From NCBI GenBank assembly GCA_028872915.1, contig JAGWNY010000011.1, positions 1 through 64,000 of the forward strand: a stretch of 64,000 nucleotides of DNA, written 5' to 3'. This document shows, piece by piece, positions 52,550-61,819 of this stretch (the stretch's first letter is position 1; every line of letters begins with the position of its first letter). Source of the stretch: Verrucomicrobiota bacterium. Lineage in GTDB: Bacteria; Verrucomicrobiota; Verrucomicrobiia; Limisphaerales; UBA11358. The notes under the pieces are model-generated. The model was not told the DNA's origin. It saw only the letters and a program-made list of their open reading frames with translations, and searched no databases. The position numbers were made by a program, and so were the translations under genes.

Positions 52550-53652
52550 AGGAATTGAAGGGCGCTGTCTTGGAGCGGGCGTTGGCGCAACGGCTGCGTG
52601 AACTCCTTTCCGGCGTAGCCTGGCTGAAGGGCTGGGAAGTCGAAATCGATCCGGCGGAATACCGGACGGGTTTCGACATTAAAGCCACGCTGCCGCTGCC
52701 GAAGGGCGGCAAGGCGGAGTTGTGGGTGGTATGCAAGTCCAATCCTCGGCCTCATCAAATTGCCTATGACCGAACTCAAGACTTTCCTTCTCCGCAGAGA
52801 AATCCGAACCGGGTGTGGGTCTTGGCCGCCCCGTTCATTTCGCCGCGCATGGCGCAATTATGCCAGGAACTCAAGTGGGGTTGGTTCGATCTGGCGGGCA
52901 ACTCCCATCTAAGCGTGCCCGATGCCTTTCAATTGGACCGCACGGGACAACCGCCAATCCATCGGGTTCCCAAGGCTGGTGCCAATTTAAGCACGCCGGA
53001 AGCGGCGCGTATTGTCCGCGCGTTGCTCGCCCCGGAGAATGCGGGGCGGAAATGGACGCAGCGGGACTTGCAAGCTCACGCCCGGCCAAACGTCAGCCTT
53101 GGTTTGGTAAATAAAGTGGTGCGCCATCTCCACGACCAAGCATTCATTGAGGGTCTGCCGGATGGCGGATTCAAATTGCGCGCGCCGGTTGAATTGTTGA
53201 CGGCATGGCGGGACGCTTACCGTTTTGACCGTCACCAGCGCCGCAGCTATTTCACGTTGTTGAAGGGCCGGCGTTTGCAGGAAGCGTTGTGGAAGCTCGA
53301 ATCCCTGACGGGCGGGCACGCGGCGTATGCGGCGTTTTCGGCGGCGGATTTTCAAGCACCGCATGTCAGGCAACCCAAGACCTGGCTTTACGTCGCCGCT
53401 GATTGGGAAGAAAGGCTTCGCGACGTGTCCGAGGCCAAATTGGTGGATTCGGGTGAAAACCTGGTGCTCCTCATTCCTGACGACGATGGTGTGTTCTACC
53501 TTCAGGAATCAGAGGCTGACCGGCTGGCTTGTACCAACCCGGTGCAGACTTACGTGGACCTGTTTCACTGCGGCGGGCGGGGCGAAGAAGCCGCCGAAGC
53601 GTTGCTGGAACAGAATCTCAAACGCGCCTGGAAGCAGCGAGGTCTATTGTGA
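52528..53652 (+). CDS. AbiEi-type antitoxin with HTH/winged-helix domain
   Basis: 374 residues. An N-terminal restriction-endonuclease-like region (VLERALAQRLREL and GFDIKATLPLPKGGKAEL) is followed by a winged-helix region with STPEAARIVRALLAPENAG and the FYLQESEADRLAC part near the C-terminus, as in type IV AbiEi antitoxins. The frame is open from 52429, but the operator sits inside that extra part, so the ATG at 52528 is preferred. The stop overlaps the toxin GTG (GTGA). It should repress its own promoter through the operator. Confidence 0.82.
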   Translation: MAVSVNNQELKGAVLERALAQRLRELLSGVAWLKGWEVEIDPAEYRTGFDIKATLPLPKGGKAELWVVCKSNPRPHQIAYDRTQDFPSPQRNPNRVWVLAAPFISPRMAQLCQELKWGWFDLAGNSHLSVPDAFQLDRTGQPPIHRVPKAGANLSTPEAARIVRALLAPENAGRKWTQRDLQAHARPNVSLGLVNKVVRHLHDQAFIEGLPDGGFKLRAPVELLTAWRDAYRFDRHQRRSYFTLLKGRRLQEALWKLESLTGGHAAYAAFSAADFQAPHVRQPKTWLYVAADWEERLRDVSEAKLVDSGENLVLLIPDDDGVFYLQESEADRLACTNPVQTYVDLFHCGGRGEEAAEALLEQNLKRAWKQRGLL

Positions 53653-54482
53653 ATCCCGAACCCCGCCAGCGGGAAGATTACAGCCCGCGCCAAGTCGAAG
53701 CCGCCCGTCGCGTTCTGGTTGACCTTGGGCAGGTGCTGGCGGCGTTTGAAGACTGCCTGGTGGTCGTGGGCGGCTGGGTGCCTGATCTCCTGCTGGAACA
53801 AGCCGACGAACCGCACGTAGGCAGCATTGACGTGGACTTGGCGCTCGATGCGAAGAAACTCGCGGAGGGCCGGTATGCCGACCTGCTCAAACTGCTGCTG
53901 GCAACCGACCGTTACAAGCCGGGCGACAAACCGTTCCAACTGGTGGTGCAAGTGGATTTGAAGGACGGCGAAAAGCCGGTGGAAGTGGAAGTGGAATTCC
54001 TGGCGGCAAGGGAAGTGAAACTGAAAAAGAACCGGCCAAAACTTCTGGAGGGCTTCCGGGTCTTGCAGGCGGACGCCTGCGGCACGGCCTTCCACGCGCC
54101 GGTCAGCATGGAAGTTTCAGGCAAGACGGTGCGCGGGGCGAATAACAAGGTGCGCCTGCGCATTGCATCGCTGCCCGATTTTTTGGTGATGAAAGCCCAT
54201 GCGTTGGCCGGACGGGACAAGCCCAAAGATGCCTACGACCTTTGTTATTGCCTCGAACATTTCCCGGACGGCATGAAGTCGCTGGCGGCGGTTTGGCAGA
54301 GACGCCGGAAAGAGAAGGACGTGGCCAAGGCAATCGAAATCCTGCGCGAAAAATTTGCCGGCATTGACGCATTTGGGCCGCAACAAGTCGTGGAATTTCA
54401 TGGTGCGGTTGACGCGGAGACACAGGCTATGCACGCGCGCCGAGCCTTTGAACTCATGCAGCAATTTTTGAATTTCCTTTGA
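53649..54482 (+). CDS. AbiEii-type nucleotidyltransferase toxin
   Basis: 277 residues of NTase fold with DCLVVVGGWVPDLLLEQADE and HVGSIDVDLALDAKKLAEG (GG and D-x-D), and PDFLVMKAHALAGRDKPKDAYDL in the mid region. AbiEii toxins transfer nucleotides to cellular targets to halt growth until neutralised, in defence against phage. The GTG at 53649 overlaps the antitoxin stop. It converges with the minus-strand gene at 54454, overlapping by 29 bases. Confidence 0.82.
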   Translation: MNPEPRQREDYSPRQVEAARRVLVDLGQVLAAFEDCLVVVGGWVPDLLLEQADEPHVGSIDVDLALDAKKLAEGRYADLLKLLLATDRYKPGDKPFQLVVQVDLKDGEKPVEVEVEFLAAREVKLKKNRPKLLEGFRVLQADACGTAFHAPVSMEVSGKTVRGANNKVRLRIASLPDFLVMKAHALAGRDKPKDAYDLCYCLEHFPDGMKSLAAVWQRRRKEKDVAKAIEILREKFAGIDAFGPQQVVEFHGAVDAETQAMHARRAFELMQQFLNFL

Positions 54483-54789
54483 AACCGGACAACTTCCCAT
54501 TCCGGGAAGCCGCTTTGCGGGCATTGCTTTCCCGCCAATAAGCGCAAATGGCGTCGCTGGCGCGGGCCAGCCACTTCTCGTCGCGCCGGAATTGTTCCAG
54601 CGTCTCGGTGGCAAAGAATTTCGTGCTGTTGCGCGGCGGGTGGCCAAGCGGTTTCAACAGCCCCGCCGCAACCAGCAGTGGAATCTCTTCTGGTTTGAAG
54701 CCAAGAAACCACGCGGTTTGGGTTGCCGTCAGTCGGGCGGGAACAATTTTCCAGCCCAAAAAATCGGTTTGCTGCGATGTCTCATTCAT
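54454..54789 (-). CDS. Small winged-helix/excisionase-like protein
   Basis: 111 residues: RLTATQTAWFLGFKPEEIPL (helix-turn-helix-like), then LVAAGLLKPLGHPPRNSTKF, FATETLEQF and a basic end. The pattern resembles MerR/AlpA-type DNA-binding small proteins. The ATG at 54789 (MNETSQQ) is chosen. It lies beside the antitoxin-toxin module and the XRE gene; control of excision or transfer is possible but unproven. Confidence 0.6.
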   Translation of the reverse strand: MNETSQQTDFLGWKIVPARLTATQTAWFLGFKPEEIPLLVAAGLLKPLGHPPRNSTKFFATETLEQFRRDEKWLARASDAICAYWRESNARKAASRNGKLSGFKGNSKIAA

Positions 54790-54841
54790 AATGGGGCGTT
54801 TATTTGAAAGTGGGTTTAGATGGGTTTTTATGTGAAGCAAT

Positions 54842-55165
54842 TCAATGGATAGTTGCCGTTTCGGTTGCCACAGGCTGCGCAACGACCTGCTTGGATGCCT
54901 TTGGCATGACGTGTCTGGCAATCACCTCTTTGAAGGTCAGGTCGGGGAGAATGTCCGAGACTTTGACCTGGAGCGAATGGGCAATCAGTTGGATGCAAAA
55001 GGCGGGCACATCGCAGCGCCCGGTTTCCCAATTCGCAACCATGTTGCGAGTTATCGGCGGGTGCAAGGCGTGCAACCATGCCGCGAGTTCTTCCTGCGTC
55101 AGGCGGTGCCGTTTGCGAATATCACGGATACGCCGTCCGACTTGTGCCTGGATGATTGGTTTCAT
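54842..55165 (-). CDS. XRE-family helix-turn-helix regulator
   Basis: 107 residues with IRDIRKRHRLTQEELAAWLH and ITRNMVANWETGRCDVPAFC (HTH of the Cro/CI type) and a C-terminal tail ending VATETATIH. The start ATG overlaps the stop of the methylase-helicase gene by four bases (ATGA), so they form an operon and it may act on that operon's promoter. Confidence 0.88.
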   Translation of the reverse strand: MKPIIQAQVGRRIRDIRKRHRLTQEELAAWLHALHPPITRNMVANWETGRCDVPAFCIQLIAHSLQVKVSDILPDLTFKEVIARHVMPKASKQVVAQPVATETATIH

Positions 55166-58100
55166 ACGGTGACGGCCGCCCGCCGAGCGCGTGCGGGCGA
55201 ATGGGTTTGAGACTGTTTTCGGGATTTGTTCTCCGCGTTTTCGTCGGCAGATTCGGTTTCAACCTGGCTTGGGGCTTGGTTTTTGGTCAGGTCGAGTTTC
55301 TCCTCAATTTCCGCCTGGCGTTTTGAAAGCTCGTGGTAACGCTCCTCCCGGTCAAACGGCGCGCCCACTTTGCGTTCCAACTCCGTCGCCCGCTTATGCG
55401 AGTCGGCAATGTCGGATTCAAGCCGCTTGGCGCGTTCCTCGAAACCCTGCGCCATCAATTCGAGCGAGCGGATGGTGCCTAATGCCGTCTCCATGACGCG
55501 CGTGCTGTAACTGTTCTTGCCGCGCAAAACCAGTTCGGCGGTGTTGTTGTAGCTGGAACGAATGAACAGGTCGAAACCGGCAAACCGTCCGATGCGAACG
55601 TCCTCGCCGAAACGAAATTTCAACTTTTGCGCCTGCCGCACGATCAGTTCACCGGCGATGCCGCGATTGTCGAGTGTCTGTCCGTCCAGTTCGATGCGGA
55701 ACTTGTCGCCGGCGGTGTCCTGCCGCACCGTCAAGTCCTGGCGCAGATTAACCAGCCGTTCGGTGTAGGTTTCGGCTTCCTCACGCGCTCGACGCAGATT
55801 CGAGCGAATCCGGTATTGCTCCTCGGCATGGGCGGAACGTAGCCGCGTGAGCCGCATGAGTTCGGCGTCCACCTGGGCTTTCTCAATCACCAACGGATTG
55901 CCGGAAGCGATGGCCTTGACTTCGGCGTAAGTCAGCGCGGCCGAGTCGAGGTCTTCCACGCGGCGGACGGTCATATCCCCGCTCATCACCTGCGCGATGA
56001 ATTTGGCCTTCGTCTCCAAGGTCTGCCACATATAGGCGTCAAATGAACCCTCTGTCACATATCGGAAAATCGAGATGACAGGGTTTTTGTTTCCCTGCCG
56101 GAGAATTCTTCCCTCCCGTTGTTCCACATCCGCCGGTCGCCACGGGGCGTCAAGGTGGTGCAAGGCAATCAACCGTTCCTGAACGTTCGTGCCCGAACCC
56201 ATTTTTTGTGTGCTGCCCAAAAGAACCCGAACCTTCCCGGCGCGCACGTCGCGAAACAGTCCCAGCTTTCCCGCGTCGGAATCATAATCCTGGATGAAGG
56301 CGATTTCACCGCCCGGCACACCGAGCCGTTGCAGCTTGTCGGCCATGTCGCGATACACGGAAAATCCCCGGTCCTGGGGCGTGGACAAATCGCAAAAAAC
56401 AAGCTGCGTCAGGCGGTCATCCTTTGTCGTCGCCCAAATTCGATGAATGTTTTCCACCGCCAGATTGACTTTGCTTTGCGGATCGTCCGGCAGACCGGGT
56501 TTCATCAGCCGCAAATCCAGCGCCGCCTTGCGTCCCTCGGTGGTGATTTTGAGCATGTTGTCCTCGCGCGGATCAATCCGCCCGCGCTTCAACGCTTCGG
56601 CGCGTTTGGCGAGGCTCTCGACAAACTTCTTCAATTGTTCCGATGCCGGGGCGTTGCGGATGGCCGGTTTTTCGCCGTCCAATTTCGGGCGCGGCAGATT
56701 GAGCATCTGCGCCGTCCGCACGTCCGCCGTTTGCCGGAAAATCTGCATCAATTCCGGGACATTGATGAACCGGGCGAAGCGCGTATTAAGCCGGTAACCC
56801 GCGCCATCGGGCGAAAGCTCCATTGCCGTTACCGGCTCGCCGAACGTGGCGGCCCACGAATCAAAGTGATGGAGGTTGTGCTTCTTCAATTCGCCGTGCT
56901 GAAGATACCGTTGCATGGTAAACATCTCGGCCATGCTGTTGGCGATGGGCGTGCCGGTGGCGAAGACGACGCCTCCGCCGCCGTTGACGGACTGGACATG
57001 ACGCACCTTGAGGAACATATCAAATGCCCGTTCACTGGCCGTTTGCGGCAGGCCGGCGATGCGCGTCATTTTGGAGACGTAAAACAGGTTTTTGAAAAAG
57101 TGCGCCTCGTCCACAAAAAGCCGGTCCACACCGAGTTCCTCGAAGGTGAGCGTGTTGTCCTTCTTGTGCTCGGCGGCTAGGGCTTGCAAGCGGGCTTCGA
57201 GACGTTTCTTGGCCTTCTCCAATTCTTTCACCAGACGACGGTTTGAACTGTCCGCGTGCGAGCGTTTTACTTCCTCCAGTTCGGCCAATTGTTCCTTGAA
57301 GAATCGCACCTGGGTTTCTTGCGACAGTGGGATGCGCTCGAACCCGGAATGGGTGACAATGACGGCATCCCAATTGCCGGTGGCAATGCGGCTGAACAGC
57401 CTTCGGCGATTCTTTGCTTCAAAATCCTCCTTGCCCGCAACCAGGATGTTTGCACCCGGATACAGCGTGAGCAACTCGCTTGAGAACTGGCCAAGCATGT
57501 GGTTGGGCACGGTGAACAGCGGCTTGCGCGCCAGCCCCAGCCGTTTCAACTCCATCGCGGAAGCGACCATCGTGTAGGTCTTGCCCGCGCCGACGACATG
57601 GCCCAGCAACGTGTTGGGCGTTTGCAGAGTCCGCCAGACGCCGGCTTTCTGATGGCCGTGGAGGTCAATCACCCCGCTGGCGCCGGGCAACGTCAGGTGC
57701 TCGCCGTTGAAGGTGCGAAGCCGGGAATGGTTGAACGTGTCGTTGTAAAGGCGGCAAAGCCGTTCGCGCCTTGCATCGTCCAGCCAGACCCATTCCTTGA
57801 ACCGTTCCTTGATGCGCTCCTGCTTTTCCCTGGCGGCTTCGGTCGCCTCCGCGTTGACGACGGGCTTTTTGTCCACGTAATCATAAACGGTCGGGGTTTT
57901 GAGATTGAGCGTTTCCTCGACCAGCTCCAGCCCGGTGTAACGGTTGGTTCCCCAATCGGTGGTGTTGGCCGTCTGCCGTTTCACTTCCCAATCGCCGGTC
58001 ACATGCCACGAACCGAGCAGGTGGATGTGGTCCACCTCGACACCGGAAGAAACGCCCAGCAGTTCATGGACGAACTGTTTCACGTCTTCCGGTGGCAGCC

Positions 58101-60318
58101 AGGATGCACCGAGCCGCACGTCAATTTCGGTGGCAGGCAAATCCTCCGGTTGAACGGATTTGAGCGCCTCGACGTTGTCGCGGAAGCGCGGGTCGGTGAC
58201 ACTGGCGGCGTCGGCGACAACAAGTTTCTCGCGGACATTGCCCGAAAGATATTGGTCGTCGGTTTCCCATTGTTGCGTCTGTGGGTTGAGAAAAATCATT
58301 CCCCTCAAATCCGGCAGAAATTCCTCCACCGGGCGGGACAGCAATCCGGCCATGTGTTCCAAATCCACACGGCCTTTTTCGTTCAGCGACACGAGCAGAG
58401 CTTCCTTGGGCGATTCAGCGGACTCGACGGGCCGCTTGTGATGAATGGTGCGTTCGCGGAAAACAGCGGCTTTGGCCGCGACGCTGGTTTCCTCGTCGTA
58501 ATGCTCCAAGGACAAGAGCAATGGCAAATCGGGATCGCCGTCGAAGGCGTTTTGATTGACGCGGGCATTGATGGGACCGAACCGGGCGACGAAACGGTCG
58601 TAGGCGAAGTTGAGCTTTTCCCTGGCCTCAACCACCTGGTCTTCGCCGCTGCCGTCAAGTTGTGAGCGCAGACAAACCCGCACGGCGTCCCGGACTTCAA
58701 TCATGCGCCGGATACGCGAGCGCGTTTCGGCGGGCAAATCGTCGAGCGGTCGGAGAACGCCGTCTTCGTTGATGCAAACCCGGCCGTCTTCGTGAACGCA
58801 GTAGGCGTTGGGTTTGATGAAATCCGGCGCGGGAATGCCCGGATCAAACTTCTGCCCGGCGACAGCCTGAATTTGCAGTTGGTAAATGTTCTGGGGCAGC
58901 TTCTGAACCGCTTCTAACAACGCCTCGCCCAAATCACGGCCATCCGGCTCCAGTGTCGGTTCGTTGTCCCGATACATCCGGCCTGTCAGCCGCATCTTGC
59001 CCAGCATCATATCGGGATGGGCGACAAAGTATTCGTTGAGGTTGAATTCCTCCTTGAGGTCGTTCGTATGATTCACCGCCGCTTTCCACGCTGCTCCTGA
59101 AGGCGATTCTCCAGTGCGCAATTTGCGAAGCATCACAATGTCGGCGGTGACTTCGGTGCCGGCGTTGCGTTTGAAGGCGTTGTTGGGCAGCCGGATTGCG
59201 CCGAGCAACTCGGCTTTGTCGGAAAGCAACTCGCGCAAGGTCGAATCGAGTTTGTCCATCGTGCTGTGCGTGGTGACAAACAGGACCAGCCCGCCCGGAC
59301 GCACCTTTTCCAGCGTCGCAGCGAAGAAATAATCGTGGATGGAAAACTTGTAGGAATTCCAGCGCGGGTCATGGACGGTGTAATCGCCGAAGGGCACATT
59401 GGAAATGGCGAGGTCGAAAGATCCGTTGGCGAGCCTGGATTTTTCAAAGGGCTGCTCGCGGATGTCGGCGTCGGGATAAAGCGCCTTGGCAATGCGCGCC
59501 GTCAGCGGATCAATTTCAATGCCGGTGATGGCCGAGGCGCGGAGCATGTCCTCGGGCATGAGACCGATGAAATGGCCAATGCCGCTGGCGGGTTCCAAAA
59601 CCTTGCCACCCTGAAACCCGAACCGCTTTGCCGCCTGATACATGGCGCGGATGACGACCGGGGCCGTGTAATGGGCGTTGAGAGTCGTGGCGCGGGCGCG
59701 TTCGTATTCCTCGTTCGTCAGTTGGCCTCGCAACACCTCGCCTTCCTTTGCCCAATCAGGATTGGTCTCGTCAAAAATCTGTGGCATTGCACCCCAGCCG
59801 ACGTATTTGACCAGGAGGGCTTTTTCGTCCGGCGTCGCGGTGCGCTCCTCGGCATCCAAAGTCCGCAGCGTGGCGATGGCTCTGAGGTTCTGTTGAAATT
59901 TCTGCTTGGGACCACCCGCGCCCAGGTGATCGTCGTCGGTGATGCGATAGCAGTTGAGATTGCCGGGTGATGTTTCGGTTGCGGACGAGCCTTCCGTCAC
60001 GCCTCCGGCGGCAGCAGGATGTATTTCTCCCGCACCATTTCCCAAGCCTGGTCGTGGGCTTGCTGCGCCGTCTTGCCTTGTTTCATCAATTCGAGGCGAA
60101 GTGTGGCCATTTCGTCCTTCGTTTTCTGTTCGGCTTCTAACAGCATCTGATGCAGGATTCCCTTCCGTTTCAATTCCCGCACCATTTTCGGGCAATGCTC
60201 GCGCCAGTGTTTCTCGGCCATTCGGCCGTATTGAGTTAGTGTGTTCATGTGTCGGCCTTCGCGCAGTAAAGAGGTCAAGCTGCCGGTCTAAATCTTGGTT
60301 GTTGCGTCGGACAGCCAT
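55162..60318 (-). CDS. DarB/N12-type adenine methylase-helicase, antirestriction-like
   Basis: 1,718 residues. The low-complexity N-terminus (about 1-120, with LDLFTARRPTHEHTNSIRPN) is followed by an adenine-methylase domain: EPASGIGHFIGLMP (motif I, about 242-255) and DLAISNVPFGDYTV (an NPPY variant, about 303-316). A helicase part follows: GHVVGAGKTYTMVAS (Walker A, about 905), FVDEAHFFKNL (DEAH, about 1067), ATGTPIANSMAEMF and DVEQREGRILRQGNKN (motif VI, about 1400). The C-terminal 120 residues are coiled-coil-like and basic. This layout matches phage P1 DarB-type and plasmid N12-methylase proteins that protect incoming DNA from restriction. Start ATG at 60318 is preceded by the second XRE gene. 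Confidence 0.9.
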   Translation of the reverse strand: MAVRRNNQDLDRQLDLFTARRPTHEHTNSIRPNGRETLARALPENGAGIETEGNPASDAVRSRTENEGRNGHTSPRIDETRQDGAASPRPGLGNGAGEIHPAAAGGVTEGSSATETSPGNLNCYRITDDDHLGAGGPKQKFQQNLRAIATLRTLDAEERTATPDEKALLVKYVGWGAMPQIFDETNPDWAKEGEVLRGQLTNEEYERARATTLNAHYTAPVVIRAMYQAAKRFGFQGGKVLEPASGIGHFIGLMPEDMLRASAITGIEIDPLTARIAKALYPDADIREQPFEKSRLANGSFDLAISNVPFGDYTVHDPRWNSYKFSIHDYFFAATLEKVRPGGLVLFVTTHSTMDKLDSTLRELLSDKAELLGAIRLPNNAFKRNAGTEVTADIVMLRKLRTGESPSGAAWKAAVNHTNDLKEEFNLNEYFVAHPDMMLGKMRLTGRMYRDNEPTLEPDGRDLGEALLEAVQKLPQNIYQLQIQAVAGQKFDPGIPAPDFIKPNAYCVHEDGRVCINEDGVLRPLDDLPAETRSRIRRMIEVRDAVRVCLRSQLDGSGEDQVVEAREKLNFAYDRFVARFGPINARVNQNAFDGDPDLPLLLSLEHYDEETSVAAKAAVFRERTIHHKRPVESAESPKEALLVSLNEKGRVDLEHMAGLLSRPVEEFLPDLRGMIFLNPQTQQWETDDQYLSGNVREKLVVADAASVTDPRFRDNVEALKSVQPEDLPATEIDVRLGASWLPPEDVKQFVHELLGVSSGVEVDHIHLLGSWHVTGDWEVKRQTANTTDWGTNRYTGLELVEETLNLKTPTVYDYVDKKPVVNAEATEAAREKQERIKERFKEWVWLDDARRERLCRLYNDTFNHSRLRTFNGEHLTLPGASGVIDLHGHQKAGVWRTLQTPNTLLGHVVGAGKTYTMVASAMELKRLGLARKPLFTVPNHMLGQFSSELLTLYPGANILVAGKEDFEAKNRRRLFSRIATGNWDAVIVTHSGFERIPLSQETQVRFFKEQLAELEEVKRSHADSSNRRLVKELEKAKKRLEARLQALAAEHKKDNTLTFEELGVDRLFVDEAHFFKNLFYVSKMTRIAGLPQTASERAFDMFLKVRHVQSVNGGGGVVFATGTPIANSMAEMFTMQRYLQHGELKKHNLHHFDSWAATFGEPVTAMELSPDGAGYRLNTRFARFINVPELMQIFRQTADVRTAQMLNLPRPKLDGEKPAIRNAPASEQLKKFVESLAKRAEALKRGRIDPREDNMLKITTEGRKAALDLRLMKPGLPDDPQSKVNLAVENIHRIWATTKDDRLTQLVFCDLSTPQDRGFSVYRDMADKLQRLGVPGGEIAFIQDYDSDAGKLGLFRDVRAGKVRVLLGSTQKMGSGTNVQERLIALHHLDAPWRPADVEQREGRILRQGNKNPVISIFRYVTEGSFDAYMWQTLETKAKFIAQVMSGDMTVRRVEDLDSAALTYAEVKAIASGNPLVIEKAQVDAELMRLTRLRSAHAEEQYRIRSNLRRAREEAETYTERLVNLRQDLTVRQDTAGDKFRIELDGQTLDNRGIAGELIVRQAQKLKFRFGEDVRIGRFAGFDLFIRSSYNNTAELVLRGKNSYSTRVMETALGTIRSLELMAQGFEERAKRLESDIADSHKRATELERKVGAPFDREERYHELSKRQAEIEEKLDLTKNQAPSQVETESADENAENKSRKQSQTHSPARARRAAVTV
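59997..60248 (-). CDS. 83-residue gene nested in the methylase-helicase N-terminus
   Basis: The frame (MNTLTQYGRMAEKHWREHCP then MATLRLELMKQGK, AWEMVREKYILLPPEA) is an acidic-basic helical protein of a type I recall as a conserved small protein of conjugative elements (sometimes annotated TnpV). It lies within codons 24-107 of the 1,718-residue gene in another frame on the same strand. Both frames look coding: the host protein's N-terminal 120 residues are also typical. An ORF start ten codons upstream at 60278 is possible. No ribosome binding site is clear. Confidence 0.65.
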   Translation of the reverse strand: MNTLTQYGRMAEKHWREHCPKMVRELKRKGILHQMLLEAEQKTKDEMATLRLELMKQGKTAQQAHDQAWEMVREKYILLPPEA

Positions 60319-60357
60319 GAAAATGTGAATCGTTTTGGCGCATTGGGCAAGCAGTGC

Positions 60358-60669
60358 CTATTTCTGTGAAGCAAGGGATGGGCGGCGTTGCCGGGTAAAA
60401 TCATGTAGTTTAATGGAATCCTCCTTGCCGACGAAATGTCGTTTCTTGGGAAACAAGTCCTGTTCCTTGATGCCGAAGACTTCCGCAAAAAATTCAATTT
60501 GTTTGCAGGTGGCGACACAACGCTGTATTTCGATGTTGGCAAGTTTGTCTCGCGTCATGTTAATGTCACCCAGCAATTGCAATCGCGTGACGAGTTCGCT
60601 TTGCGACCAGCCCCGCTGGTTGCGCCACCACGCGACGTTTCGCCCGATAACATTTGCATCGTTGGGCAT
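60358..60669 (-). CDS. XRE-family regulator of the element
   Basis: 103 residues: VAWWRNQRGWSQSELVTRLQ and NMTRDKLANIEIQRCVATCK form a helix-turn-helix, followed by a basic tail. It lies 39 bases upstream of the methylase-helicase gene and divergent from 60949. It probably controls the divergent promoter region (60670-60948). Confidence 0.88.
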   Translation of the reverse strand: MPNDANVIGRNVAWWRNQRGWSQSELVTRLQLLGDINMTRDKLANIEIQRCVATCKQIEFFAEVFGIKEQDLFPKKRHFVGKEDSIKLHDFTRQRRPSLASQK

Positions 60670-60948
60670 TGGGTCCTCCCATCGTTATCATGGCCGGCAA
60701 TTCAACATCCGGCCCGGCAAACGGGCGGGGACAACTTGAGACGAGGGGTTTTCATGTGGTATATTCTTCCGACAATCGCAACCGTGAAGTCGGGCGCGGG
60801 CACGCTGCGTTGAAACAAGACACAATCCTGGAAATTGGGTCGTCTTCATAAAGCAACGAGCGGATTCTAGGCGAAATCGGATTGACGGATTTAGAAGTCG
60901 AAATTTGTTTCTGCGGAAACCGAATTTCGTTTCCAAATTGTAACCGTG
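60670..60948. promoter_or_regulatory. Divergent control region between XRE gene and orphan gene
   Basis: About 280 bases between two divergent genes. Near 60905-60935 the AT-rich segment has two GAATTTC/GTTTC-like units and a GGAAAC ... GTTTCC inverted repeat, a possible operator for the XRE protein. No -10/-35 pair is strong enough to name. Confidence 0.45.
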
Positions 60949-61761
60949 ATGCAGTTGCCCTTGGAAATTGCGCCCGAAATTGATATGGTCGCGGTGGTCA
61001 ACGGGCAAAAATTCATGCAATTCCACCGCTTTGCGTATTCGACGCCGCTTCGCTACGGCGAGGAGCCGAATCTTTCCAAAATTCGCGACGGCGCGGCTTT
61101 CGGCGAACTCACCGCACCGTTGACCAAGCTCGGCTACGAATACGGCCACATCGTTTTCAACGCCCCATTCAACCCACGCAAAAAGGCCGGATTGGGCAGG
61201 GAAAACTTTAATTTCATCAAGCCGGATGATCTGATTGTGCTGACGACGCGACCGCCGCTGGATGACAAGGAACACGGCGACAAGAAACTGGTGCTTCCGA
61301 GCGGCACACATCTGGAAAAGCAGATTTTCGATGAGTGCAGAAAATTTCTCGCTGTTTGCGCCCGGTCTCACGTTAAGCTCACCGAAACAGTGGGCGCGAA
61401 AACCAAGCGGGCAGAGCTGGTATTCCACCAACACAAGGGTGCCCGGCTCAAGAATTACAGGGGACTGAAGGACTTTCGTTCCAAGGACGTTCCCAGGAAT
61501 TCGGACATTTCCATCGGTTTCTTCCTGCGCGTCAGAGCCATCCCCGAATACGGCTGCGGGTTGCTGGCCTCGTTTGGCATGGGAGGCAGGGAAACGTTGA
61601 TCTGGAATCGAATTGTCCGAACCCGCCACGCCGATTGGCTGAACCGATGCGCCTTCATCGTGGCCGAGATGAATCTCGCCAAAATTCCCGAAACCCCGCT
61701 TACACTGGAGTTTGTGGACCAGATTAAAGTGAAGGTTCTGGTGGAGCATCATATCGAGTAG
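60949..61761 (+). CDS. Unrecognised cytosolic protein, cargo of the element
   Basis: 270 residues. I recognise no family. Visible features are an N-terminal beta-rich part (DMVAVVNGQKFMQFHRFAYS), LPSGTHLEKQIFDECRKFL in the middle, and a C-terminal LTLEFVDQIKVKVLVEHHIE. It has no signal peptide or obvious catalytic motif. Divergent from an XRE gene and alone on the plus strand inside a mobile element, it may be a defence or regulatory cargo. The ATG at 60949 is chosen over a GTG one codon earlier. Confidence 0.6.
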   Translation: MQLPLEIAPEIDMVAVVNGQKFMQFHRFAYSTPLRYGEEPNLSKIRDGAAFGELTAPLTKLGYEYGHIVFNAPFNPRKKAGLGRENFNFIKPDDLIVLTTRPPLDDKEHGDKKLVLPSGTHLEKQIFDECRKFLAVCARSHVKLTETVGAKTKRAELVFHQHKGARLKNYRGLKDFRSKDVPRNSDISIGFFLRVRAIPEYGCGLLASFGMGGRETLIWNRIVRTRHADWLNRCAFIVAEMNLAKIPETPLTLEFVDQIKVKVLVEHHIE

Positions 61762-61819
61762 CTGTTGCCCCGGCCCGGACTCCGTTAAGAATCACGAGCC
61801 GGGGTTGCACGACCGGACT

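Noticed and set aside
56119-58665. Long plus-strand frames antisense to the methylase-helicase
   Set aside because: They are shadows of the GC-rich sense gene and lack motifs or a start with a ribosome binding site.
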